A stretch of DNA of 45,018 nucleotides from Desulfomonilaceae bacterium (GTDB lineage: Bacteria; Desulfobacterota; Desulfomonilia; Desulfomonilales; Desulfomonilaceae): contig JAVHLK010000035.1 in assembly GCA_031082285.1 (NCBI GenBank), forward strand, positions 1,432 through 46,449, in the 5' to 3' direction. The stretch's first letter is position 1, and every line of letters begins with the position of its first letter. Under the pieces are notes generated by a model, which saw only the letters and a program-made list of their open reading frames with translations, did no database searches and was not told where the DNA came from. A program made the position numbers and the translations under genes. Below are positions 9,223 to 17,989 of the stretch, piece after piece.

Positions 9223-10296
9223 ATGGCACCCTTTTTCAGGGATAGGTTCTATCGAGGACTGACACTATGCCTGACCGCGCTCCTGGTCGTTTCTGCAGCC
9301 CACTCGGTCCGAGCTGATGACTGCAAGAGAGTCTCCAACATCCTCGTGCTGTTCGATGCCTCGGGATTCATGAAAGACAAGGAGCGGTATCAGCAGCTCT
9401 TGGTACAGATGCGCTTCTTCGAAAGAGCCATGCCGCTGACCGCGGACGGCCTTTTCAACGTCGGGCTCAGGCACTATGGGCTGAAAGTGGGCTTGGGATG
9501 CGAGAACACCGAGAGCGTTTTGGCAATTCAACCGTGGGACCCGGAGAAATTCATCAATGCATTTCCGAGAAGTGTGTCTTACGGCGTGAGTTCCCTGTCG
9601 GCGGGACTGAGAGCGGCCGCGACCGAGATCAGCACAGATGTCGACGGCAAGAGCATTCTCGTGCTCGTCGGGGGAGGCGTTGAATCGTGCAATGCCGATC
9701 CCGTTAAGATAGCGGATCAAATTTGCCGCAACAATCCCGATCTCGAGATTCATACGTTCCAGATTGGGAACGCTCAGGACGGACGGTATTATCTCAGGGC
9801 CATAGCTCAAAAGGGCCGCGGAGTGTACATCAACGCGAACGATATCAATTCTCCCGCCCCTTGGCACGCGTGGATGAAACGGTACCTCGTTGAACCGTGC
9901 AGTCAATCGCAAGCGCCTCCCGTCGGTTCCCTCCCGCAACAGTCGGTGGGACCGGTGACATTCGATTTCAACAGTTTTTCGGTAAGATCTAAAGACCCGG
10001 AGGCCGATCGGGCGAATGCTGCATCACTGGCGGCCGCGGCACAAGCCTTGAAACAGGATGCCACGCTTCGGTTGGTGCTCCACGGCTTTGCGGACGGCAG
10101 AGGAAAGCCGGAATACAACCAGAAGATTTCGGTCAAACGGGCCGAGGCCGTGGCACGGGAGTTGATCGCCGGCCACGGCATTCCTTTGTCGCAACTGCAG
10201 ATCGTGGGGCACGGAAGCACACAGTCCATGCTGCAGCCACCCGGAACCGTGCCCGACAGAATGGGTAGGAGGGTGGAATTCGAGTTCACCCGGTAG
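9223..10296 (+). CDS. Secreted vWA-like / OmpA-like fusion protein
   Basis: A 357-residue envelope protein. A signal peptide (about 1-31) is followed by a von Willebrand A-like domain (about 38-225) and an OmpA C-terminal-like domain (about 245-357) expected to bind peptidoglycan. The OmpA part shows GFADGRGKPEYNQ, the NxxxSxxRAxxV stretch (NQKISVKRAEAV) and MGRRVEFEF. In the vWA part the metal site is degraded: DASGF replaces DxSxS, and VGGGVESC stands where a D-G-E/x-ESC is usual. The start has AGGAGG upstream. It likely tethers an adhesion-type domain to the cell wall; ligand unknown. Confidence 0.82.
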   Translation: MAPFFRDRFYRGLTLCLTALLVVSAAHSVRADDCKRVSNILVLFDASGFMKDKERYQQLLVQMRFFERAMPLTADGLFNVGLRHYGLKVGLGCENTESVLAIQPWDPEKFINAFPRSVSYGVSSLSAGLRAAATEISTDVDGKSILVLVGGGVESCNADPVKIADQICRNNPDLEIHTFQIGNAQDGRYYLRAIAQKGRGVYINANDINSPAPWHAWMKRYLVEPCSQSQAPPVGSLPQQSVGPVTFDFNSFSVRSKDPEADRANAASLAAAAQALKQDATLRLVLHGFADGRGKPEYNQKISVKRAEAVARELIAGHGIPLSQLQIVGHGSTQSMLQPPGTVPDRMGRRVEFEFTR

Positions 10297-10503
10297 ATCT
10301 CCCTTCGCGGCCTGAACTGGGGATGCCGCTCCCGTCATGTGGGACTGAGACGGCGAGTAATCGGATCCGGGGCAGTGTAGTCCTGCGAGAGGCGATGTGG
10401 TTTTTCCCTTGTCCGGCATGCATTCATCCTGAAAATCGTGTATACTGGAGCACTCAAGGCGACTCGCCGTTCCGAGTATTTCTCGTCTGCGAGGCGGTGC
10501 ATC

Positions 10504-11031
10504 GTGCGCTGGTTGATATTGTACATTCAGGCCGCATCGATCATACCGGCCCTGGCGGTGCTGTTGTGTCCGGGTACGCCCCTCGCCGGACAGGATGCAA
10601 AGAGCCTGCTGAACACGGGCACGATACTGGTGGATCGGACCCACTACCTCGAGGCTCTGGATTTACTCGAAGAGGCCAAGGACGTTCTCGATCATGACGG
10701 GTTGAAGGAAACCGCGTTGTACGCCGACGTTCTTCACGCACTGGCCGAAGCCAAGATCAAGGGAAGGCTCTATCAGAGTTTCTCCGCGTATTACGTGAAA
10801 ACCGCTCTGCAGGACATAAAGGCCGCGAACCGAATCAGAGAGAAGCTTGGGGGAATACTGCCCCAGACGATGGCCCAGGGGTATTATCTCGAAGGTTTCA
10901 TCCACAAACGATTCTTCATGGACAAGGAGAAAGCCAAGTCGTGTTTCATGAAGGCGGTGAGCGTGGACTCGAGTTCCGCGGCAGCGAAGCGAGAATGGAG
11001 TGAACTCATTATCGGCGATCGCTGGGAATAG
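10504..11031 (+). CDS. Secreted TPR-like protein, unknown
   Basis: The preferred start is the GTG at 10504 with GAGG nine bases upstream, giving 175 residues with a hydrophobic signal segment (about 3-28, ending near PLAGQ) and a helical mature part. An ATG at 10438 is in frame but lies next to a -10-like TATACT (10441-10446), so it would be untranscribed if that promoter is used. Stretches such as YLEALDLLEEAKDVLD and YYLEGFIHKRFFMDKEKAKSCF followed by KAVSVDSSSAAAKREW look like TPR repeats. Function is unknown; periplasmic location is inferred. Confidence 0.6.
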   Translation: MRWLILYIQAASIIPALAVLLCPGTPLAGQDAKSLLNTGTILVDRTHYLEALDLLEEAKDVLDHDGLKETALYADVLHALAEAKIKGRLYQSFSAYYVKTALQDIKAANRIREKLGGILPQTMAQGYYLEGFIHKRFFMDKEKAKSCFMKAVSVDSSSAAAKREWSELIIGDRWE

Positions 11032-11078
11032 GACATGCGAGGCGGGGCCCATATGCGTTCACATAAGCGCTTCGGACA

Positions 11079-11185
11079 CCCGGCACTGAAGTACCGGGCT
11101 ACTCTCAGCCGCCCCCGTCGGGGGTCGGGAGTGCATACGTCCCAGAGGGACGGTATGAAAGTAGACCGGTCTTTCAAGGCCGGGT
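11079..11185. repeat. Array of four intergenic hairpins
   Basis: Four stems lie in about 107 bp: CCCGGcACT-ga-AGTaCCGGG (11079-11098), CCCCC-gtc-GGGGG (11112-11124), CGTCCC-aga-GGGACG (11138-11152) and CCGGtCTT-tc-AAGgCCGG (11166-11183). This modular layout matches interspersed intergenic repeats known from diverse bacteria. The sequence TTCAAGGCCGGGTCG recurs near 44605, supporting dispersal within this genome. It may also serve as an RNA processing or termination site between 11031 and xseB. Confidence 0.6.
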
Positions 11186-11267
11186 CGAGGGCATTGTTGC
11201 ATTAAATTAACGCGATGGGCCGGGGCCGATGCGGTAGCCAAGGAGAACTCGAAAAGAGAAGCCGACC

Positions 11268-11513
11268 ATGGTGAAGAAGGCCAGAGACAAAGATGAAGCT
11301 CCGGAAAACTTCGATCAAGCCCTGGAAAAACTCCGAAGCATCGTGGAGAAAATAGAACAGGGCGGACTGAGCCTGGACGAAAGTCTCTCGCTCTTTGAAG
11401 AGGGGATAGGTTTGTCCCGTCGCCTGTTTGAGATATTGAATCGGTCGGAAGGACGCGTGGAGGAATTGCTGGCCACGTTGGAAAAAGTCCCGTTTGAGAG
11501 AGCAGGGGAATAG
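11268..11513 (+). CDS. xseB: Exodeoxyribonuclease VII small subunit
   Basis: An 81-residue subunit of the cytosolic single-strand exonuclease VII. The family core FDQALEKLRSIVEKIEQGGL and SLDESLSLFEEGIGL is clear, followed by the coiled coil LFEILNRSEGRVEELL. It is the first gene of the xseB-ispA-dxs cluster, separated from ispA by 12 bp. The large subunit xseA is not in the window. Confidence 0.95.
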   Translation: MVKKARDKDEAPENFDQALEKLRSIVEKIEQGGLSLDESLSLFEEGIGLSRRLFEILNRSEGRVEELLATLEKVPFERAGE

Positions 11514-11525
11514 GACGCCTCTTCA

Positions 11526-12416
11526 GTGAATCTGCAGGAATATTTGACGGAAAACCGCCGGACAGTGGATAAGGCTCTTGACGAGATGCTCCCGGCTGAG
11601 GATAATGAGCCGACGCTTCTGCATCAGGCCATGAGATACAGTGTCTTTGCCGGTGGAAAGCGACTTCGGCCCATACTGGCCATGACCGCGGCGGAGATCG
11701 TGAGCGGGGACGGGGAATGCGTCATGCCTTTGGCGGTGGCCCTGGAATGCATTCACACGTACTCGCTGATTCACGATGACCTTCCCGCCATGGATGATGA
11801 CGACGTGCGAAGGGGGAAGCCGACCGCACACAAGGTATTCGGCGAGGCGGTCGCCATTCTGGCGGGCGATTCTCTGCTGACGTTCGCCTTTGGCGTCTTG
11901 GCCGGCCCGGGAAGTATTCGGATCTATCGACCGGATCGCCTGCTCGCCACAATTGGAGAGTTGGCCGTTGCCGCAGGTCCCGAGGAGCTCATCGGGGGTC
12001 AGTTTCTCGATATCATGAGCGAGAACAAACCGGTGGAGGCACAAACGGTCGAGCGGATCATGCTGAGCAAGACGGCTGCACTCATCAGCGCATCGTTGAC
12101 GTGCGGAGCCCGACTTGCCGGAGGATGCGAGGAAGAGATACGCATCTTGGGGCGCTACGGAAAGATGTTGGGATCGGCCTTTCAGATGAAGGACGATCTC
12201 CTGGATCTCGAAGGCGACGCCGCAAAACTGGGGAAGGCGGTCAAGAAGGATCACGAACACGGAAAAGCCACCTACCCAAAGCTGTTGGGAAAAAGTAAGA
12301 CCAAGGACATGATGCGCGAGCTGATCGACTTGGCCCTTGACGTGATCCGGCCGTTCGGTGCAAGAGCGGCCATTCTGGCCGATATAGGACGATACGTCGT
12401 CGAACGGGTTCATTGA
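11526..12416 (+). CDS. ispA: Polyprenyl synthetase (geranyl/farnesyl diphosphate synthase)
   Basis: Short-chain trans-prenyltransferase of 296 residues that condenses IPP with DMAPP/GPP. The first aspartate-rich motif is DDLPAMDDDD (residues 84-93), GGKRLRP near 43-49 binds IPP, and the second motif is QMKDDLLD. The start is a GTG 12 bp after xseB with a weak ribosome site, suggesting coupling to xseB. Product length (C15 versus C20) cannot be fixed from sequence alone. Confidence 0.93.
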   Translation: MNLQEYLTENRRTVDKALDEMLPAEDNEPTLLHQAMRYSVFAGGKRLRPILAMTAAEIVSGDGECVMPLAVALECIHTYSLIHDDLPAMDDDDVRRGKPTAHKVFGEAVAILAGDSLLTFAFGVLAGPGSIRIYRPDRLLATIGELAVAAGPEELIGGQFLDIMSENKPVEAQTVERIMLSKTAALISASLTCGARLAGGCEEEIRILGRYGKMLGSAFQMKDDLLDLEGDAAKLGKAVKKDHEHGKATYPKLLGKSKTKDMMRELIDLALDVIRPFGARAAILADIGRYVVERVH

Positions 12417-12445
12417 AGCATTTTGTCGCGCGAGAAGCAGATCAG

Positions 12446-14389
12446 ATGACCGACCATGAAACCTCAATCCTGAAGCAAATCGAATCCCCCCAAGACCTCA
12501 AGGACCTCTCTCTGGAGTCCATGCAGGTCCTGGCCGACGAACTCCGTGACCTGATCATCCGTACGGTTTCCCAGCGAGGAGGGCATCTGGCTTCCAGTCT
12601 TGGAGTCGTTGAGCTTACGCTGGCCCTTCTTAAGGTCTTCTCGCCTCCCGAGGACCGCATCGTCTTCGACGTCGGCCATCAGGCATACGCGTACAAGATT
12701 CTCACCGGCCGACGAGACGCTTTTCACACCCTGAGAACAAGAGGCGGCCTGGCCGGCTTCCCGAAGCGTGAAGAGAGCGATTACGATTTTTTTGACGTGG
12801 GGCATGCGGGCAATGCCATCAGCGCGGCGGCTGGATTGGCCCAGGCAAGGTGTTTCGGGGGGAGCAACCACAAGGTCATAGCGGTGGTGGGTGACGGGTC
12901 CCTCACATGCGGCGTGTCGTATGAGGGTCTCAATCAGGCGGGTGCCGCAAAGAAGGATCTCATCATTATTCTCAACGATAATGAGATGTCCATCTCACCC
13001 AATGTGGGAGCCATGGCCGCATACCTCAATCGAATCATGACCGGCCAAATCGTGACGCGTTTCCGCGACGAGGTGAAGAACATTCTCAAGAACATACCGG
13101 GCGTCATGGGGCGATCCATGTACGTCCTTGCCAAGCAATTCGAGGATGCGTTCAAGGGCTTTATTACCCCCGGAAAACTTTTTGAGGAACTCGGATTCAA
13201 CTACGTGGGACCCATCGACGGCCATCGGATAAAGCACCTGGTGGACACGTTGAACAATGTCAAGCGATTCCGAGAACCCGTCTTGATCCACGCGATCACA
13301 TGCAAGGGGAAGGGGTACAGCCAGGCGGAACAGAAGCCCAGCCTGTACCACGGTGTCGGCCCTTTTGACATCGACACGGGCAAAGTCAAGTCCGAGGACG
13401 GTCCCCCATCGTATACGAAAGTCTTCGGTCAGACGCTGATCAAATTGGCCGCGTCGGATCCCAAGGTGGTGGCCATCACGGCCGCCATGGAGTACGGAAC
13501 CGGTCTGGCGGAATACGGGCGCCTGTTTCCGGACCGCTTCTTTGATGTGGGAATAGCCGAACAGCACGGGGTGATCTTCGCCGCGGGATTGGCCGCGGAG
13601 GGCTACCGGCCGGTTGTAGCGATTTATTCAACGTTCATGCAGCGGGGGTACGATCACATCGTTCACGATGTCTGCATGCAGAAGCTTCCCGTCGTCATGG
13701 CAATGGACCGTGCCGGCATCGTGGGAGAGGACGGGCCTACCCACCACGGCGTCTTTGACATCGCGTTTACCAGGACCATTCCCAATCTGGTGGTTATGGC
13801 ACCAGCCGATGAAGACGAACTGGCCGACATGCTGGCAACCGCGGTAACAACCGTCGACGGCCCGAGCGCGATACGGTATCCCCGAGCCAAGGGCCAAGGG
13901 GTTGAAATCAAGAAGACCGCGTCGGTTATTCCCATCGGCACGGCACGAATGCTGAGGGAAGGTCACGACTTACTCATCATTGCAGTTGGATCCATGGTTC
14001 CGCCGGCCGTGGCGGCATCTCGGATGCTCGCCGAGGAGGGAATCGGCGTAGGGGTCATGAACGCACGCTTTGTGAAGCCCTTGGACCGAGATATGATCGT
14101 CGAAAAGGCATCCGCCGTCCCCAATGTCTTGACGGTTGAGGAAGGAGTGCTGGCAGGCGGATTTGGCGGCGCCATAACTGAATTACTTGCCGACAACGGC
14201 CTAAGTCACGTCAAGGTCCTCCGCATGGGGATAGGTGACGCATTTGTGGAGCACGGTACCCGTGAAGAGCTTCTCGCCGATCTGGGGCTGACGGCGGACG
14301 GCATCGCGGATATGGCGCGTTGTCTGGTGGTGAAGACCCCGAAATCCACGCCGCGCTCCGTATCCTTCGTGAGAAGCCGCACCAGTTGA
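12446..14389 (+). CDS. dxs: 1-deoxy-D-xylulose-5-phosphate synthase
   Basis: Thiamine-diphosphate enzyme that opens the MEP isoprenoid pathway by joining pyruvate and glyceraldehyde-3-phosphate. Motifs: HQAYAYKILTGRRD near the N-terminus, the ThDP/Mg motif GDGSLTCGVSYEGLNQAG...ILNDNEMSISPN, and DRAGIVGEDGPTHHGVFDI in the pyrimidine-binding domain, followed by the C-terminal transketolase domain. The ATG at 12446 gives 647 residues, slightly above the usual 620-635. An in-frame TTG at 12413 overlaps the ispA end and is less likely. Confidence 0.96.
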   Translation: MTDHETSILKQIESPQDLKDLSLESMQVLADELRDLIIRTVSQRGGHLASSLGVVELTLALLKVFSPPEDRIVFDVGHQAYAYKILTGRRDAFHTLRTRGGLAGFPKREESDYDFFDVGHAGNAISAAAGLAQARCFGGSNHKVIAVVGDGSLTCGVSYEGLNQAGAAKKDLIIILNDNEMSISPNVGAMAAYLNRIMTGQIVTRFRDEVKNILKNIPGVMGRSMYVLAKQFEDAFKGFITPGKLFEELGFNYVGPIDGHRIKHLVDTLNNVKRFREPVLIHAITCKGKGYSQAEQKPSLYHGVGPFDIDTGKVKSEDGPPSYTKVFGQTLIKLAASDPKVVAITAAMEYGTGLAEYGRLFPDRFFDVGIAEQHGVIFAAGLAAEGYRPVVAIYSTFMQRGYDHIVHDVCMQKLPVVMAMDRAGIVGEDGPTHHGVFDIAFTRTIPNLVVMAPADEDELADMLATAVTTVDGPSAIRYPRAKGQGVEIKKTASVIPIGTARMLREGHDLLIIAVGSMVPPAVAASRMLAEEGIGVGVMNARFVKPLDRDMIVEKASAVPNVLTVEEGVLAGGFGGAITELLADNGLSHVKVLRMGIGDAFVEHGTREELLADLGLTADGIADMARCLVVKTPKSTPRSVSFVRSRTS

Positions 14390-14497
14390 CCGATCGCCGA
14401 GTCTATTTCAGATCGTGTCTTTGTACAACGAGTGCCGGCACCAGAATGCGTGCAGGCAGGACGCACAAGCCGTCGCGGACCTTTCCGAGAACTCCGG

Positions 14498-16066
14498 ATG
14501 ACTGATGATACCCTCCGACAGGATTCAGGGGTACGGAGTCCGTACTCCGGTCCTCGCCACACAGCGGGAGCGACGAGGCGCGATCCGATCGACCCCGCGA
14601 AGATGATCCTGTTGTTCAACGCTTCCAAGGCGCTGGCTTCTACTACCGATCTCGATCATCTCCTCAGCGTCATCGTGGGCGAAGTTCAAGGGGTGCTCGA
14701 TTGCGAGGGAGCAGGGGTGCTGCTCTACGACGAGGACCACGATGAGTTCTACTGGAGAACGGTTGAGGACAAGGAGAGCTATCTCTCATCGGCAAGTCGG
14801 GAGATACGAATTCCTCGCGATCAGGGCGTATGCGGGTGGGTGTTCAACACCGGCGAGCCCGCGCTCGTGCACGACGCGGCCAATGATCCCAGACTGTACC
14901 GGGAAGTAGATAACAAGTCCGGATTCACTACGAGAAACATGATCTGCGTCCCGCTTCAGACCAGAGATAAGCGACAAGGAGTGCTGTACGCGCTGAACAA
15001 GGAGGACGGGGCGTTCACGGATGAAGATGTCGAGATAATGACCGCGCTGGCCGGAAATGTGGCTTTGGCCCTTGAAAATGCCGCCTACTTTGAGAGTCTG
15101 GTCAACTCTCACAAGGAACTGGAGCGCCTCAACGTCGTAAAGAACAAGATACTCAATCATCTTTCCCATGAGCTGAAGACGCCTCTGGCCATAATCGAAG
15201 CTTCACTCAGAATCCTGGAACGCAAGCTGGAAGCAATGGGGCTCGATGTCGATGAGCTTCCCTTCCAACGGATAGTGCGAAATCTTGGCCGACTGAAAAC
15301 CATCGAGAAACAGGTCGGTCACATCGTTGAAGAGAAGGACTATCCGGAACGGGAAATCATCCTCGGATTTCTCGATCACCTGAGGGACTTGATTGAGATC
15401 GAGCAGGAGGAGGAGCCGCGTCTGGCCGAAGCCATGGACGCGCTCAGGGCCCGGATCGAGTCACAGTTTCCCGGTAAGATCGAGGAAACGGAGCGTGTAT
15501 CGGTCACAGCCGCCTTCCAAGCAGCGGAATTCCGCGTCAACCAGATGACCGCGGATCGGGTCTTGGATATCCGATTCGGAGTGCCCGATCCTGCCATTAT
15601 CAAGATGCAGCCCCAAATCCTGATGTCGGTGATGGGAGGATTGCTCCGCAATGCAGTGGAGAACACGCCGGATCACGGAAGAATCGTGATCGAGGGGACA
15701 AGGTCTCCCTCGGGATACACGATCGCCATCCGCGACTATGGAGTAGGCATCCCGGAGGCCGAACAGAAGAATCTGTTCGAGTGCTTCTGTCCGGTGCGGG
15801 AAACCGACCTGTACACCTCCGGCAGGCGTTACGAATTCAACGCAGGGGGTACCGGGACCGACCTGATGAAGATCAAGATATTCTCCGAACGGTTCGGATT
15901 CGGTATCCACTTTCGGAGCACTCGTTGCTCATGTATTCCGACCGTGAGAGACGTGTGTCCGGGGGACGTTACCCGATGCCGGTTTTGTGAAAAGATCGAG
16001 GACTGCCTGGACGACGGGGGGACCGAATTCCTTATAGAGATCCCGTCGGATCGTGTGGAAGCCTAG
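14498..16066 (+). CDS. GAF-domain sensor histidine kinase with cysteine cluster
   Basis: A 522-residue soluble kinase with no membrane segment. A GAF domain (about 38-195) is followed by a short coiled coil and the phosphoacceptor motif LSHELKTPL with His224. The ATPase domain shows the N box LLRNAVENTPDHG (382-394), G1 box RDYGVGIP (412-419) and GGTGTDLM (450-457). Unusually, eight cysteines fall in 75 residues across the lid and C-terminal end: C429, C431, C477, C479, C487, C494, C497, C503. They would suit a metal or Fe-S site, which is inference. The frame opens 22 codons upstream; the ATG at 14498 was chosen. No response regulator is adjacent on this strand. Confidence 0.85.
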   Translation: MTDDTLRQDSGVRSPYSGPRHTAGATRRDPIDPAKMILLFNASKALASTTDLDHLLSVIVGEVQGVLDCEGAGVLLYDEDHDEFYWRTVEDKESYLSSASREIRIPRDQGVCGWVFNTGEPALVHDAANDPRLYREVDNKSGFTTRNMICVPLQTRDKRQGVLYALNKEDGAFTDEDVEIMTALAGNVALALENAAYFESLVNSHKELERLNVVKNKILNHLSHELKTPLAIIEASLRILERKLEAMGLDVDELPFQRIVRNLGRLKTIEKQVGHIVEEKDYPEREIILGFLDHLRDLIEIEQEEEPRLAEAMDALRARIESQFPGKIEETERVSVTAAFQAAEFRVNQMTADRVLDIRFGVPDPAIIKMQPQILMSVMGGLLRNAVENTPDHGRIVIEGTRSPSGYTIAIRDYGVGIPEAEQKNLFECFCPVRETDLYTSGRRYEFNAGGTGTDLMKIKIFSERFGFGIHFRSTRCSCIPTVRDVCPGDVTRCRFCEKIEDCLDDGGTEFLIEIPSDRVEA

Positions 16067-16079
16067 CGGTTGAGCGACC

Positions 16080-16328
16080 TCATTTGGTGCATGTGGTCCT
16101 GCGGCGCCTTCCCAGCACTTCCTGCAGTCTCTTGTCCATTTCCCGAAGTGAATCCATCATCAGGTTGTGGATGATGACCAAGCGGTTGTGTGTGGTGGAA
16201 GCATTGCTGAGTTTGTGATCGATGGTACTCTGGAGCCTGGCGAGTTCCGGATGATCCTGCAGAAAGCGGTCCCTCTGCTCGAGGGCTCGGGCATGCTCTT
16301 TCGTCTTGATTGACGACAAATTTCGCAT
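16080..16328 (-). CDS. Small helical protein, unknown
   Basis: An 82-residue charged protein, predicted almost all helical (RDRFLQDHPELARLQSTIDH, then VIIHNLMMDSLREMDKRLQE). AGGTGGAG lies four to five bases before the ATG, and a good promoter is at 16360-16388. It converges with the GAF kinase, the two stops being 13 bases apart. No family is recognised. Its own strong start signals argue it is real. Confidence 0.65.
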   Translation of the reverse strand: MRNLSSIKTKEHARALEQRDRFLQDHPELARLQSTIDHKLSNASTTHNRLVIIHNLMMDSLREMDKRLQEVLGRRRRTTCTK

Positions 16329-16359
16329 GACGCTCCACCTCTGCGCGTAATGTGAACAT

Positions 16360-16388
16360 ATCTTAGCTCACAAACGGCTTTTTGTCCA
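16360..16388 (-). promoter_or_regulatory. Promoter for small helical protein gene
   Basis: Minus strand -35 TGGACA (16383-16388), 17-bp spacer, -10 TAAGAT (16360-16365), with the ATG about 30 bp downstream. Confidence 0.55.
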
Positions 16389-16448
16389 GCCGGCGATCCC
16401 GACCCCGCCACGCTTGGCGCCCGATAGAAGCACTCCCATCCGCAGCGG

Positions 16449-17831
16449 TCATGTCGTGGGCTGATCGATGTCGTATTCCTTGAGCTTGTGTTGCAGGGTT
16501 CTTCTCGTAATTCCGAGAACGCGTGCGGTGCGTGTCCGGTTGCCGTCATTGTCCTCAAGAGTCTTGACGATAAGTTCCTTTTCCATCTCCTTAATGGTCA
16601 TCCCGGGCCGAATGCCCTCCCTGATCTCTTTGGACAGAGGATCGTCGCCGGCCCCGCGAATCGCTTCAGGAAGCTCTGAAAAGGGGACGTAATCCTCACG
16701 GGTCAAGATGACCGATCGTTCCACGACGTTTTCCAACTCGCGGATGTTGCCGGGCCACGCATATCGCATGAGCGCGTCGAGGGCTCGAGGATGAAAGCCC
16801 TGCAGGTTTCTCTTGTTCCTTTCGTTGTAAATCTTGAGGAAATGGTCGATCAATAGGGGGATATCTTCTCTCCTTTCCCTCAACGGCGGCAAGTCAATCG
16901 GTACTACATTCAGGCGGTAGAAGAGGTCTTCCCGAAAGGCCCCCCTCTTCACCTCCTCCTCCAGGTTCCTGTTGGATGCCGCAACAATGCGTATGTCTAC
17001 TTTGACCGTCTTGGTCGACCCCAGCGGTTCGAATTCGCGTTCCTGGAGTACTCTGAGCAATTTGGCTTGAGTCGCGAAAGTCATCTCCCCGATTTCGTCG
17101 AGGAAAATGGTGCCTCTGTCCGCCAGCTCGAATCTCCCCGGACGCCTTGCCACCGCGCCGGTAAAGGCCCCACGCTCATGCCCGAAGAGCTCGCTTTCCA
17201 AGAGCGTTTCCGGAAGAGCGGCACAATTGACCTTGATGAATCTATTGTCCGAGCGCCCCGATCCCTGATGGATGGCGTTGGCGATAAGTTCCTTTCCCGT
17301 TCCCGATTCGCCCAGGATCAGCACCGACGTCGGCGACGGCGCAACCATTGCGACCCGTTCCAATATCTCTTTCATTCGGTGAGATCGTCCGACAATCTTC
17401 GAGGCATCGAAAAGATTCTCGATCCGTCGCCTCTGAAGGATGTTCTCCTCCTTAAGCCTCCAGAATTCAAGCGATTGCTGAACCTTTATCCGGAGTTCGT
17501 CGATGTCCAAGGGTTTGGTCAGATAGTCGTGCGCCCCCGCCTGTAAGGCTTCCACCGCGGTCTCTACGGACGCGTGAGCCGTTATGATAATGACGGGAAT
17601 TCCGGGCGAGATCTTCTTGATCTCCTTGAGCGCCTCGATTCCGTCAACTTGAGACATCCGGTTGTCCATGAGTATTAAATCGTAGAACTCGTCGGACACC
17701 CTCGCAATGGCATCCGATCCGTCCTCGGCTTCGAAGACCTTGTACCCGTCGAGAGAGAGGTTTGCCTGCAGCATTTTTCTCTGGGAAGGCTCGTCGTCAA
17801 CGACGAGGATCTTTGCTTTGTGTTCTGTCAT
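16449..17831 (-). CDS. NtrC-family sigma-54 response regulator (ZraR-like)
   Basis: A 460-residue regulator: receiver (about 1-120) with phosphoacceptor Asp56 in LILMDNRM and Lys106, AAA+ domain with Walker A GESGTGK (174-180), the sigma-54 contact loop GAFTGA (221-226) and DEIGEM, then a Fis-type helix-turn-helix (about 420-460, NRTRTARVLGITRRTLQHKL). The ATG at 17831 has AGGACGACAA upstream; the frame is open further but into the gap after the kinase gene. It is downstream of the kinase at 17990-19804, its likely partner. It would activate sigma-54 promoters; none was identified here. Confidence 0.93.
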   Translation of the reverse strand: MTEHKAKILVVDDEPSQRKMLQANLSLDGYKVFEAEDGSDAIARVSDEFYDLILMDNRMSQVDGIEALKEIKKISPGIPVIIITAHASVETAVEALQAGAHDYLTKPLDIDELRIKVQQSLEFWRLKEENILQRRRIENLFDASKIVGRSHRMKEILERVAMVAPSPTSVLILGESGTGKELIANAIHQGSGRSDNRFIKVNCAALPETLLESELFGHERGAFTGAVARRPGRFELADRGTIFLDEIGEMTFATQAKLLRVLQEREFEPLGSTKTVKVDIRIVAASNRNLEEEVKRGAFREDLFYRLNVVPIDLPPLRERREDIPLLIDHFLKIYNERNKRNLQGFHPRALDALMRYAWPGNIRELENVVERSVILTREDYVPFSELPEAIRGAGDDPLSKEIREGIRPGMTIKEMEKELIVKTLEDNDGNRTRTARVLGITRRTLQHKLKEYDIDQPTT

Positions 17832-17989
17832 TTGTCGTCCTGTACAACGGTTCGGATCGTCGGTCATGTGCCGGAGATGCTTCAAGAATCGGCGACGGGT
17901 CCTCTTCGCTCCAGCCGGTAGTGTTCGGCTCCATCGGTATCCCGGAAGCTCCGTGTGTGAAAGGTATGCGGGACGGTGTCGCCGGCATT

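Noticed and set aside
10160-10178. Sigma-54-like TGGCACGGGAGTTGA
   Set aside because: Inside the vWA-OmpA coding region and the -12 element ends GA, not GC.
10438-10503. ATG start of the TPR-like secreted protein
   Set aside because: It coincides with a -10-like TATACT and lacks a ribosome site; the GTG at 10504 has GAGG and begins a proper signal peptide.
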